From positions 930,001 to 994,000 of the forward strand of contig NZ_CAMGZA010000001.1 in NCBI RefSeq assembly GCF_946151065.1: 64,000 bases of DNA. Reading direction: 5' to 3'. Shown in pieces: positions 54,161 through 61,772 of the stretch. A program made the position numbers and the translations under genes. The DNA comes from Microbacterium sp. Marseille-Q6965. Its GTDB lineage: Bacteria; Actinomycetota; Actinomycetes; Actinomycetales; Microbacteriaceae. Position 1 is the stretch's first letter. Each line of letters starts with the position of its first letter. A model generated the notes under the pieces. That model worked only from the letters and a program-made list of their open reading frames with translations, made no database searches and had not been told where the DNA came from.

Positions 54161-55624
54161 ATGCTCGTCGTACTCGGATTCGCCATGATCCTCACGTTCA
54201 TGGCCCTGATCATGACCAAGCGGCTCACGCCCATGGTCGCGCTCATCCTCGTGCCCACCATCTTCGGCCTGTTCGCCGGCGCGGGGCTCGGCATGGGCGA
54301 CATGGTGCTCGATGCGATCGCCGACATGGCGCCGACGGCGGCGCTGCTGATGTTCGCGATCATGTACTTCGGCCTCATGATCGACGTGGGGCTGTTCGAT
54401 CCGCTCATCCGGCTGATCACCCGGCTCGTCGGCGACGATCCCGCGAAGGTCGTGCTGGGCACGGCCCTGCTGGCGGGGGCGGTGTCGCTCGACGGCGACG
54501 GGTCGACGACGTTCATCATCACCACCTCGGCCCTGCTGCCCGTCTACCTGCGCCTGGGCATGAGCCCCGTGGTGCTCACGTGTGTGGCCGGTCTCGTGAA
54601 CGGCACGATGAACATCGTCCCGTGGGGCGGGCCCACCGTGCGGGCCGCCACGGCGCTCGGCGTCGACGCGGGCGACGTGTTCGTACCGATGCTGCCCTCG
54701 CTCGGCGCCGGGCTCCTCGTGGCGTTCGGACTGGCGTGGTTCCTCGGGCTGGCGGAGCGCCGTCGCATCGGCCGGATCGATCTCGACGCGCCGCGCGGAG
54801 ACGGCGGTGCGGGCGCCCGCCCGGGACTGCGCTTCCCGCGGGCTGTCGAGGGTGTGGGCGCCCTCCCGGGGGCGCGCGCCGCGCTCGCCACGCGCAACGT
54901 CGTCACCGTCAAGGGCGCCGGCGCCACCTCCCCCGTGCGGGTGGCCGAGGACGAGCGCGACGCGGCCATGGCCGACACGGTGCTCAATCCGAACCGCGCG
55001 ACCCTCCGCCCCCGCCTCATCTGGGTCAACCTCGCCCTCACGCTGGCGGTGATGGTGCTGCTCGTCATCGACGTGCTGCCGCTGCCATACGTGTTCATGA
55101 TCGGCACCGGTGTCGCGATGCTCATCAACTTCCCGCGCCTGAAGGATCAGACCCACGCCATCGTGGCGCACGCGCCGAGCATCGTCGGCGTCGTGTCGAT
55201 GGTCCTGGCCGCGGGCGTGCTCGTGGGCGTGCTGGACGGCACGGGAATGGTCACGGCGATGGCCGACTGGGTGGTCGACGTGGTGCCTGCCTCGCTCGGC
55301 CCCTTCTTCGCCGTCATCACCGGGCTGCTGTCGATCCCGATGACGTTCTTCATGTCGAACGACGCGTTCTACTACGGCATCCTGCCCGTGCTCGCCGAGA
55401 GCGCCGCGGCCTACGGCATCGCGCCCGTGGAGATGGCACGCGCGTCGATCGTCGGCCAGCCGGTGCACCTGCAGAGCCCGCTCGTTCCGGCGATCCTGCT
55501 GCTCGTCTCGCTCGCGAACGTCAACCTCGGCGATCACCACCGCAAGGTGCTGTGGCGGGCGCTGCTCGTCTCGCTCGTGATGCTCGTCGTGGGCGTGCTC
55601 GTCGGGACGATCCCGCTCGGCTGA
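54161..55624 (+). CDS. Citrate transporter of the CitMHS family
   Basis: 487 aa, about twelve membrane segments. N-terminal MLVVLGFAMILTFMALIMTK and the conserved region SLDGDGSTTFIITTSALLPV (about 107-126), together with NGTMNIVPWGGPTVRAATAL, are typical of CitM/CitH proton symporters for metal-citrate complexes. A hydrophilic loop of about 90 residues (about 200-290) separates the halves. AAGGA about nine bases upstream of ATG 54161. Divergent from the CitA/CitB-like system that should regulate it. Confidence 0.94.
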   Translation: MLVVLGFAMILTFMALIMTKRLTPMVALILVPTIFGLFAGAGLGMGDMVLDAIADMAPTAALLMFAIMYFGLMIDVGLFDPLIRLITRLVGDDPAKVVLGTALLAGAVSLDGDGSTTFIITTSALLPVYLRLGMSPVVLTCVAGLVNGTMNIVPWGGPTVRAATALGVDAGDVFVPMLPSLGAGLLVAFGLAWFLGLAERRRIGRIDLDAPRGDGGAGARPGLRFPRAVEGVGALPGARAALATRNVVTVKGAGATSPVRVAEDERDAAMADTVLNPNRATLRPRLIWVNLALTLAVMVLLVIDVLPLPYVFMIGTGVAMLINFPRLKDQTHAIVAHAPSIVGVVSMVLAAGVLVGVLDGTGMVTAMADWVVDVVPASLGPFFAVITGLLSIPMTFFMSNDAFYYGILPVLAESAAAYGIAPVEMARASIVGQPVHLQSPLVPAILLLVSLANVNLGDHHRKVLWRALLVSLVMLVVGVLVGTIPLG

Positions 55625-55625
55625 G

Positions 55626-55664
55626 CGCGTTCCTCGCCGCGCTCACGCCTCGGCGAGGAACGCG
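55626..55664. terminator. Bidirectional terminator overlapping the hydrolase 3' end
   Basis: CGCGTTCCTCGCCG at 55626-55639 pairs perfectly with CGGCGAGGAACGCG at 55651-55664. The left arm starts two bases after the citrate transporter stop. The right arm encodes the last residues of the convergent hydrolase, whose stop is in the loop, so coding and terminator functions share bases. Confidence 0.88.
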
Positions 55665-56440
55665 ACGCCGGCGCCGCGGAAATCCCGCGATCCCGGCGCG
55701 TTGAAATGATGGCGGCCGGGCACCTCGAGGAAGCGCCCGCGCGGCACCGCCGCGGCGAGACGCTTGGAGTCCTCCAGAATCGCGTCCTCCGATCCCGTCG
55801 CGAAGAGGATGGGCTGCGGCGGCGGATCACCGAGGTCGGGGTCGGCGTCCCCGAACCGCATGCCGCCGGCGAGCGCGACCAGCGCGCGCAGGTCGTTGCC
55901 CGCCACGCGCTCGGCGAGCGTGACGTAGTTGCGCGTGACCGGATCGGTCACCTCGGTGCCGTGCTCGGCGAAGGCACGCGCCTGCGCGAGGTCGAGCCGC
56001 CCGAGCGGACGGCCGTCGGGGATGCCCCCGAGAACCGCGCGCTCGATGCGATCGGGCATCGCCACGGCCGCGTGCCAGCCGACACGGGCGCCCAGCGAGT
56101 AGCCGGCGTAGCGGACCGTGTCGATGAGGTGCGTGTCGAGCGCCACCCGCACGTCGGAGACGAGCGCGTCCATGGTGTAGTCCGTCGGTTCGTGCGGCTT
56201 GTCGCTGGCCCCGTGACCACGCTGATCGATTCCGAGCACCCGGAAGCCCGCACGCAGCAGCTCACGGACCCAGCCCGTGGCCACCCAGTTGTCACGACAG
56301 CTCGACGCGAAGCCGTGCACGCACAGCACGACCGGCGCGTTCTCGTCGTCCCAGCCCCACGTGTAGGTGGCGATCCGGAAGCCCTCCTCGCTCATCACGA
56401 AGCGCGGATCGGGCAGGTCGGTGATCAGCGGAGCGGTCAT
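55643..56440 (-). CDS. Alpha/beta hydrolase
   Basis: 265 aa. HGFASSCRDNW (oxyanion region, about 42-52), IDQRGHGASDKP, nucleophile Ser115 in GYSLGARVGWH, and catalytic His in GRHHFNAPGSRDF. Similar to bacterial epoxide/ester hydrolases of the MhpC type. The substrate is unknown. ATG at 56440 is six bases after GAGAAT (leaderless); 22 further codons upstream are open but run through a terminator hairpin and were excluded. Confidence 0.88.
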   Translation of the reverse strand: MTAPLITDLPDPRFVMSEEGFRIATYTWGWDDENAPVVLCVHGFASSCRDNWVATGWVRELLRAGFRVLGIDQRGHGASDKPHEPTDYTMDALVSDVRVALDTHLIDTVRYAGYSLGARVGWHAAVAMPDRIERAVLGGIPDGRPLGRLDLAQARAFAEHGTEVTDPVTRNYVTLAERVAGNDLRALVALAGGMRFGDADPDLGDPPPQPILFATGSEDAILEDSKRLAAAVPRGRFLEVPGRHHFNAPGSRDFRGAGVAFLAEA

Positions 56441-56463
56441 GGGCCCATTCTCCCGCGACGGGT

Positions 56464-56489
56464 GCCCGCCGCCGTGCACGGCGGCGGGC
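56464..56489 (-). terminator. Terminator after the PPOX-fold gene
   Basis: GCCCGCCGCCGTG followed by CACGGCGGCGGGC (56464-56489) is an exact 26-base palindrome located 13 bases beyond the stop at 56503. It should form a strong hairpin ending the upstream transcript before the leaderless hydrolase gene. Confidence 0.8.
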
Positions 56490-56502
56490 GGCCGTGGCGG
56501 CA

Positions 56503-57003
56503 TCACAGCTCGACCGTGCGGTTCTCTCCCACGTCGGGCTGGGTGCGCGTGACCGCGGCCTTGGCGATCTTGAAGGCCGACACGATCCCCGGCTCGTCCG
56601 ATGCCCAGTACTCGGCCGATTCGGCCCGCACCCGGATGAGGGCGATGGTCGGGTCCTCGCGCCCCTCGGGGAACCAGGCCTGCACGGCGGGCGTCCAGTA
56701 CTCCTCGACCTTCTGCGGGTCATGCACGATCTCGGCGTGACCGGCGATGGACAGATAGCCCTTGTTCGACTCGAACGCCGCGTTCACCGACGGGTTCGCC
56801 GCGATGTCGGAGACCTTCTCGCTCGGGTCCTGCGTGAAGAACCACAGGTCGCCGTCGAACTCGACGTCCTGCGCCGCAAGGGGGCGGCTGTGGAGGGCCC
56901 CGTCCGCGCTCACCGTCGTGAGCAGGGCGATCTTCGCGGCCTTCACGATCTTCCGGATGGTCTCGAGGTCGTCTTCGGTGGCGTCAGCGATCTCGTGCGT
57001 CAT
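56503..57003 (-). CDS. Pyridoxamine 5'-phosphate oxidase-like FMN-binding protein (general stress protein 26 type)
   Basis: 166 aa split-barrel flavin-binding protein. KIALLTTVSADGALHSRPLA (about 24-43), LWFFTQDPSEKVSDIAANP and VNAAFESNKGYLSIAGHAE match the general stress protein 26 group of the PPOX superfamily. It may bind FMN or F420 and reduce a stress-related metabolite; true PLP synthesis is unlikely. ATG at 57003 has AAGGGAGAG upstream. Own terminator downstream. Confidence 0.9.
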   Translation of the reverse strand: MTHEIADATEDDLETIRKIVKAAKIALLTTVSADGALHSRPLAAQDVEFDGDLWFFTQDPSEKVSDIAANPSVNAAFESNKGYLSIAGHAEIVHDPQKVEEYWTPAVQAWFPEGREDPTIALIRVRAESAEYWASDEPGIVSAFKIAKAAVTRTQPDVGENRTVEL

Positions 57004-57124
57004 CGTCTCTCCCTTGCCGTCGCGCCGCCCGTGCGGCGGCGTCACGAGGAGGCTACGGAACGCCGCGGCGGGAGCCCATGCGGTTGACACCGCGGAAGGG
57101 AGGTGGCACGGCTAGCATCGAACG

Positions 57125-57349
57125 ATGCCGACCTCGAAGCGCCGCCGGATCCTGGCCGCCATCGGCGCGATGCTCTTCGCGGGCGGCGCCGGCATGTCCC
57201 TGCTCTTCGCCGTCGCGGCCGTGTGGCTGCTCGTCGAGGGCACCGAGCCGGCCTGGATCGTTCTCGCGGCGACCGCCGCCCTCGCGGTGCTGGGCCTCGG
57301 GATCGTGAAGCTCACCGGCGTGCGGCTCGGCGACGCCCTCAACCTCTGA
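57125..57349 (+). CDS. Small membrane protein of unknown function
   Basis: 74 aa with two hydrophobic helices (about 10-36 and 43-63) and a basic N-terminus (MPTSKRRRIL), so the N-terminus is probably cytoplasmic. No family recognised. ATG at 57125 lies six bases after TAGCAT (leaderless). A perfect TTGACA at 57084-57089 is 23 bases upstream of that -10, too far for a normal -35. Confidence 0.7.
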   Translation: MPTSKRRRILAAIGAMLFAGGAGMSLLFAVAAVWLLVEGTEPAWIVLAATAALAVLGLGIVKLTGVRLGDALNL

Positions 57350-57380
57350 TCGGGTCGTCCTTCCCCGGTGACCGGCGCGG

Positions 57381-57737
57381 TCATCCGTGATCGAGGAGAT
57401 AGTCGCGCAGGACCACCGCGTGGTTGAGCTGGGGATCGCGGGCGCCAAAGAGAAGCGTGACGACGTCGTGGCGCGCTCGCAGCTCCTGAAGCTCCGCGAC
57501 GGCCGGGTTGTGGTCGAGCTCGTCCCGATAACGGACAATGAACTCCGACCACTGGCCCGGGTCGTGCCTCCACCAGGTGCGCAGCTGCGGGCTCGGGGCG
57601 ACGTCCTTCATCCATCCGTCGAGGTCCGCGGCCTCTCGCGTGACTCCACGCGGCCACAGCCGGTCGACGAGCAGACGAAAGCCGTCCCCGGGCGCGGCCG
57701 GCTCGTACACGCGCTTGATCAGCAGTCCGCCGGCCAT
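57381..57737 (-). CDS. DUF488-family protein
   Basis: 118 aa. It contains LLIKRVYEPAAPGDGFRLLV and RLWPRGVTREAADLDGWMKD, the fingerprint of the short DUF488 group (YeaO-like), followed by WWRHDPGQWSEFIVRYRDEL and LLFGARDPQLNHAVVL. Function unknown; a nucleic-acid or ligand-binding role has been suggested for the family. ATG at 57737 with GGAG eight bases upstream. Confidence 0.87.
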   Translation of the reverse strand: MAGGLLIKRVYEPAAPGDGFRLLVDRLWPRGVTREAADLDGWMKDVAPSPQLRTWWRHDPGQWSEFIVRYRDELDHNPAVAELQELRARHDVVTLLFGARDPQLNHAVVLRDYLLDHG

Positions 57738-57837
57738 ACCGGTCGCTCCGTCATCGATGGTTCGGTCCCTGGGAACGTACCGCGCCCCGCCGCCGTGCGG
57801 AAGCGTGCTCGTCACCTCTTGGGTGGGAGTGCCGGCC

Positions 57838-58356
57838 TCAAGCGCCCACGCGCGTCGTGGGCGGGGGCACATCTCGCGCCCACGCCGCGACGTCCTGCCC
57901 GTCGGCGTGCACGATACCCGTTCGCCGGAATCCGTTGGCCTGAAGGACTCCCGGCGATCGCTCGTCGGACAGCAGCGTGTGCGCGGCGAGCCGATTCACG
58001 CGCGGTGAAGACTCCGCCAGAGCGATGAGTTCTGCGAGCGCCGCGCTCGCGTACCCCTGGCGTCGGAAACGCGGTGCGATCTCGTAGCCGACCTCCGCGA
58101 CGCCGTCGGTGGGCGGACCGGCGAAGCCGCCGGAGCCGACGAGATCGCCGCTGCGCTCGTCCACAAAGAAGTACATCCACCATTCGGCGTTCGCCGGATC
58201 GTCGTGGATGGCCGCGCGGGTGTGTGGGATCGCCTCGGGGAACTCCGGCCATCCGTCGGGGATGCGGGCATCCAACAGCGTAGCGAGTTCGGCATGGGAG
58301 CGTTCGGCGGCCGCGAGGAGCTGCGGTGTCGCTCGAACGAGGCGGATGGTCGGCAT
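57838..58356 (-). CDS. GNAT acetyltransferase (RimJ/RimL type)
   Basis: 172 aa. PTIRLVRATPQLLAAAERS starts the fold, EIAPRFRRQGYASAALAEL (about 114-132) forms the acetyl-CoA loop and SDERSPGVLQANGFRRTGIV closes it, as in RimJ-like N-acetyltransferases. Substrate unknown. ATG at 58356 is chosen because the fold begins right there; further upstream codons are low-complexity. First of three acetyltransferases within 3 kb. Confidence 0.85.
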   Translation of the reverse strand: MPTIRLVRATPQLLAAAERSHAELATLLDARIPDGWPEFPEAIPHTRAAIHDDPANAEWWMYFFVDERSGDLVGSGGFAGPPTDGVAEVGYEIAPRFRRQGYASAALAELIALAESSPRVNRLAAHTLLSDERSPGVLQANGFRRTGIVHADGQDVAAWARDVPPPTTRVGA

Positions 58357-58496
58357 GGTGGTCCAATCGATGCGGTGGTGGATGATCGTGGTGGCACGAG
58401 TCGCTCGCTGGCCGAAGACACCTCGATCCGGGCGCCCGCTGGCCGCAAGGCACGCCCTGGCGGCGCCAGCTCCGTCGCGATGAGCGGCGAGCCGGG

Positions 58497-59099
58497 TCAC
58501 GCGGATGCGTCGTGCGTGTCCCGAGTGACCGTGTAGGTAAGGGTCGGGTTCGGCCCGGTGAGGCTGTCGCGTGAGGGTTCACGGTGGAACCCGTGGCGCA
58601 CGGCGAGGTGCTCGGACGCCGCGTTGCCCGGGCTGATGAACGCGTCGACACGGTCGAGCCCGAGCTGATCGAACGCATACTGCAGCATCGCCGCGACGGC
58701 TTCGGAGGCGAGCCCCTGGCCCTCCCGGTCGCGCCGGATGACGTATCCGAGCTCGCCGTGGGTCGCAGAGGCGTGGCGCAGGTCGACCTCGCCGATGACC
58801 GTCCCCGAGGCGACCTCCTCGATCGCCAGGACCAGCCAGTCCCCCTCCCGGGGCGCCTCATGCTGCCGCACCTTCGTAGCCAGCGCGGCTGCCGTCTCGT
58901 CGACGTCGCGGACCGGCCACGGTAAGTACCGGGTGGTGTGGCTGTCGGAATGAAAGACGACGAGATCTCGCAGATCGTCCGTCCGGTGCGCCCGCAGCAG
59001 CAGGCGGGGCGTTCGGAGGGGCAGGCGCGGCCGCCATCCGTCATTCGCGCGCTCCCCGCTTGGCGGGCGCTCCGGTGCCGCGACGCCGTGCTCGTTCAT
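58497..59099 (-). CDS. GNAT acetyltransferase (RimJ/RimL type)
   Basis: 200 aa. After about 25 polar residues the fold starts at LRTPRLLLRAHRTDDLRDLV. ELGYVIRRDREGQGLASEAV (about 115-134) is the acetyl-CoA loop, and ISPGNAASEHLAVRHGFHRE is typical for RimL-like enzymes. Substrate unknown. ATG at 59099 with GGAGGGGGA upstream. It is divergent from the nucleotidyltransferase-like gene across 267 bases in which I see no clear feature. Confidence 0.87.
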   Translation of the reverse strand: MNEHGVAAPERPPSGERANDGWRPRLPLRTPRLLLRAHRTDDLRDLVVFHSDSHTTRYLPWPVRDVDETAAALATKVRQHEAPREGDWLVLAIEEVASGTVIGEVDLRHASATHGELGYVIRRDREGQGLASEAVAAMLQYAFDQLGLDRVDAFISPGNAASEHLAVRHGFHREPSRDSLTGPNPTLTYTVTRDTHDASA

Positions 59100-59366
59100 C
59101 GTTCCCCCTCCGTCGGGACCGCGACGGCAACGTACAGAGCATGCCGCGCAGACGAAAAACCTACCGGATACGACGACGCACCGACGACCGCGCTTCCAAG
59201 CGATGCCGACCGACCGCGGCCGTCGAAGCCCACGCGACGACATGGCATCCTGGGGGCGCGCGGTCGAGCGCGGTTCACTCCGGCGTCCTCGCCATCATGC
59301 GAACGCGACGCACGGAGAGTGTCCTCCGCCTCACTCCCGGACCGCCGGAACGAAGGAGCCCTGTCG

Positions 59367-59993
59367 ATGGAGGAGAGCCGGAAAGCGGCGCCGAGAACCG
59401 CGCGCGACGCGTTGCTCGAGGACCACGCGCAGGAACTGCGCTCGCAGGCCGCCGAGATGTTGGCGGAGACGGACCTCCTTGCGGTGCTGCGACGCTACGG
59501 CGATGTGGCGGTGATGGGCAGTTTCGTCTCCGACCTCATGACGCATCCCGAGATCGACATCGCCGTGCACGTCGGCGCCGCATTCACCCTGGCGCGCGCG
59601 CTCCGGGTGGCCGAGTCGCTCGACGGCGTGGTGCCGTTGCAGGCCCTGACCATCACGGATGAGCGCGGCGAGGCGTCACCGGGTGATGAACACGACGAGC
59701 GCTTCCACCTCGTCGCGGCCGCGTCGCACCGAGGCGTCGGGTGGACCCTCGACGTGTCGCTGTTCCTGCATGATGTCCACGCGAACGTGCGCGACTGGCA
59801 TGAGAAGTTGCAGGGCTCGCTCACGCCGAATCAGCGCTCGCTCATTCTCGCGATCAAGTCGGCACTTCACGACGCGCCGGACTACCCAGGATCGCTCGCC
59901 ATCTACAAAGCCGTCCTCGCCGGCCAGGCGAGCTCCGTGGATGATCTCCTCTCATACGACCGCCCCGCAACCCCGACCACAGGAGCACCGTGA
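59367..59993 (+). CDS. Nucleotidyltransferase-like protein
   Basis: 208 aa. An N-terminal helical segment (AQELRSQAAEMLAETDLLAV) leads into VMGSFVSDLMTHPEIDIAVHV (Gly51-Ser52, Asp64), which resembles the GS...DxD core of the polymerase-beta nucleotidyltransferase fold. The first acidic pair is not a clean DxD, so activity is doubtful. The C-terminal half has helices (LTPNQRSLILAIKSALHD). The fold resembles aminoglycoside-modifying or MNT-like proteins, but the function is unknown. ATG at 59367 has GAAGGAG upstream. Coupled to the next acetyltransferase by a GTGA overlap. Confidence 0.72.
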   Translation: MEESRKAAPRTARDALLEDHAQELRSQAAEMLAETDLLAVLRRYGDVAVMGSFVSDLMTHPEIDIAVHVGAAFTLARALRVAESLDGVVPLQALTITDERGEASPGDEHDERFHLVAAASHRGVGWTLDVSLFLHDVHANVRDWHEKLQGSLTPNQRSLILAIKSALHDAPDYPGSLAIYKAVLAGQASSVDDLLSYDRPATPTTGAP

Positions 59994-60499
59994 CCGTGAC
60001 CGACACCTCACCGCCGGACGATCTCGCAGTGCGCGCCTATCGCCCCGATGACGCGGCCGCTACCTTGGAGATTTTCATTCGGGCGATCCTGCAGGGCGCC
60101 GCGAGCGCCTACTCCCTGGACCAGAGGCAGGCCTGGCTGGGCGAGGCCCCGCGCGCACCGCAGTGGAACCATGATCGGATGAACACCCGAACCTTCGTCG
60201 CCGAACGAGGCGGCGTGGTGGTGGGCTTCGCGGATGTAAACACCGATGGATACGTCGACCGCCTCTTCGTGCACCCGGCCGCGACCCGGCAGGGCGTGGG
60301 CGGCGCCCTCCTGCGACAGGTGCACCGGGTTGCGGAGAGCGAGGGTCTGAGCCGCCTGACCACGCACGCAAGCGAGGTGGCCCGGCCCGTCTTCGAGAAG
60401 GCGGGCTTCTCGGTGGTGCACGCGGAATCCGTCAGCCGAGGCGCGGTGCACCTCTCGCGCTACTTCATGGAGCGCACCCTCCCCGACGCGCGGAGTTGA
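59990..60499 (+). CDS. GNAT acetyltransferase
   Basis: 169 aa. VRAYRPDDAAATLEIFIRAI starts the fold, and VDRLFVHPAATRQGVGGALL (about 84-103) is the acetyl-CoA loop with the RxGVG pattern (QGVGG). Similar to the PhnO/YafP-type group. GTG at 59990 overlaps the nucleotidyltransferase-like stop, so the pair is co-translated and may modify the same small molecule (inference). It ends just before the MFS promoter; its last codons contain the -35 box of that promoter. Confidence 0.87.
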   Translation: MTVTDTSPPDDLAVRAYRPDDAAATLEIFIRAILQGAASAYSLDQRQAWLGEAPRAPQWNHDRMNTRTFVAERGGVVVGFADVNTDGYVDRLFVHPAATRQGVGGALLRQVHRVAESEGLSRLTTHASEVARPVFEKAGFSVVHAESVSRGAVHLSRYFMERTLPDARS

Positions 60500-60533
60500 C
60501 CTTGACGTAACGTCAGGCCTCCACAATGCCGCC
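60496..60533 (+). promoter_or_regulatory. MerR-type promoter with long spacer and palindromic operator
   Basis: -35 TTGACC at 60496-60501 and -10 CACAAT at 60522-60527 are separated by 20 bp, the overlong spacing that MerR proteins correct by twisting DNA. The spacer contains the perfect inverted repeat TGACGT-A-ACGTCA at 60503-60515. The -10 ends six bases before the ATG at 60534 (leaderless). The MerR-family gene in the same operon is the expected regulator. Confidence 0.72.
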
Positions 60534-61772
60534 ATGAGTCGCGCCGTGCCGTTGTTCCTCCTCGCCGACTTCACGAGCGTTCTCGGCAACTCGTTCATCG
60601 CGATCGCGCTGCCCTGGTTCGTGCTCGAGCGCACGGGCGACCCGGCGTCCGCGGGCATCGTCGCCGCGAGCACGGCCGCCCCCGCCGCGCTGGCGGCCTT
60701 CGTCGGCGGCTGGCTCGTCGACCGCGTCGGCCGGCGTCGGATGAGCATCCTGAGCGACCTGGGCAGCGCGGCGGCCGTTGCGGCGATCCCGTTCGTGGAT
60801 GCGACCGTCGGTCTCACGCTCGGCTGGTTCGTGACGCTCGGTGTGCTGGGCGCGCTGTTCGACGTGCCGGGCATGACGGCGCGCGAGTCGCTTCTGCCCG
60901 ATGTTGGCCGAGCGGGCGGGATCCCCCTCGATCGGTTGTCGGGCATCCGGGAGAGCCTGCTCGGAGTCGCCACCCTCGCCGGTCCCGCGCTCGCGGGTCT
61001 GGCCCTCACCCTCTGGGGGGAATCGATCGTGCTGCTCGTCACGGCCACGACGAGTGCCGTGGCAGCGGGGGCCACTCTGCTCATTCCGCGGGGCGTGGGC
61101 GCGCGCGGTGAGCGCTCGGGGCCGCGGGAGACCCTCGCCGCCCAGCTGCTCGGCGGGCTGCAGGTCCTCCGGCGGAACCGGACGGTGCTCGCGCTCACCG
61201 TGCTGAGCTGCGGGTCGATCGCCGTCGTCGGGCCGCTGCAGGCGCTGCTGCTGCCGATGTGGTTCTCCGCGGCGGACGCCCCCGGCTTCCTGGGCCTCAC
61301 GCTCAGCGCGCTCGCGCTGGGCACGATCTGCGGCTCGCTCGCATACGGAGCGGCGGCAGCGAGGCTCAGCCGCCGCGGCGCGTACCTCATCTGTCTGGCG
61401 GTCATCACCGTCGGGATGCTGATGCTGTCCACGCTGCACAGCCCTGTCGTGCTGATGGCGGCGATGTTCGTGTGCGGTTTCGGGTCGGGCCTGCTCGCGC
61501 CCATCGTGCCGGTCGTCGTGGCGCACCAGGTGCCGGACTCCCTCCGTGGCAGGGTGTTCGGCATCCAGAACGCCCTGGTGATGATCGTCCACCCCGTCGC
61601 GATCGGCGGTGCGGCCCTGCTGACCGAGGTCGGCCCCGCGACGGCGTTCCTCGGGGTCGCGGGCGTGTGGGTCCTCGTGGCCGCGTACGGTGTGCTGGTG
61701 CCCGGCATGAAGAACCTCGATGACGCGAAGGAGATGGAACCCGCAGATGCTCACCATCGGCCAGCTGGCTGA
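60534..61772 (+). CDS. MFS efflux transporter
   Basis: 412 aa, twelve helices. LADFTSVLGNSFIAIALPWF and GGWLVDRVGRRRMSILSDLG (motif A) place it with the MFS_3 enterobactin/drug exporter group (EntS/MefA-like). Probably exports a toxic ligand sensed by the MerR protein encoded next. Its last 26 bases overlap the MerR start. Stop TGA at 61770-61772. Confidence 0.92.
   Translation: MSRAVPLFLLADFTSVLGNSFIAIALPWFVLERTGDPASAGIVAASTAAPAALAAFVGGWLVDRVGRRRMSILSDLGSAAAVAAIPFVDATVGLTLGWFVTLGVLGALFDVPGMTARESLLPDVGRAGGIPLDRLSGIRESLLGVATLAGPALAGLALTLWGESIVLLVTATTSAVAAGATLLIPRGVGARGERSGPRETLAAQLLGGLQVLRRNRTVLALTVLSCGSIAVVGPLQALLLPMWFSAADAPGFLGLTLSALALGTICGSLAYGAAAARLSRRGAYLICLAVITVGMLMLSTLHSPVVLMAAMFVCGFGSGLLAPIVPVVVAHQVPDSLRGRVFGIQNALVMIVHPVAIGGAALLTEVGPATAFLGVAGVWVLVAAYGVLVPGMKNLDDAKEMEPADAHHRPAG

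Noticed and set aside
54023..55540. N-terminal extension of the sensor kinase frame to 1053 codons
   Set aside because: The extension runs antisense through the CitMHS gene and its promoter. The kinase starts with a normal membrane helix at 54022.
57084..57118. Strong sigma-70 promoter TTGACA ... TAGCAT
   Set aside because: The spacer is 23 bases, too long for a normal promoter and without palindrome or MerR partner, so the TTGACA is probably coincidental.
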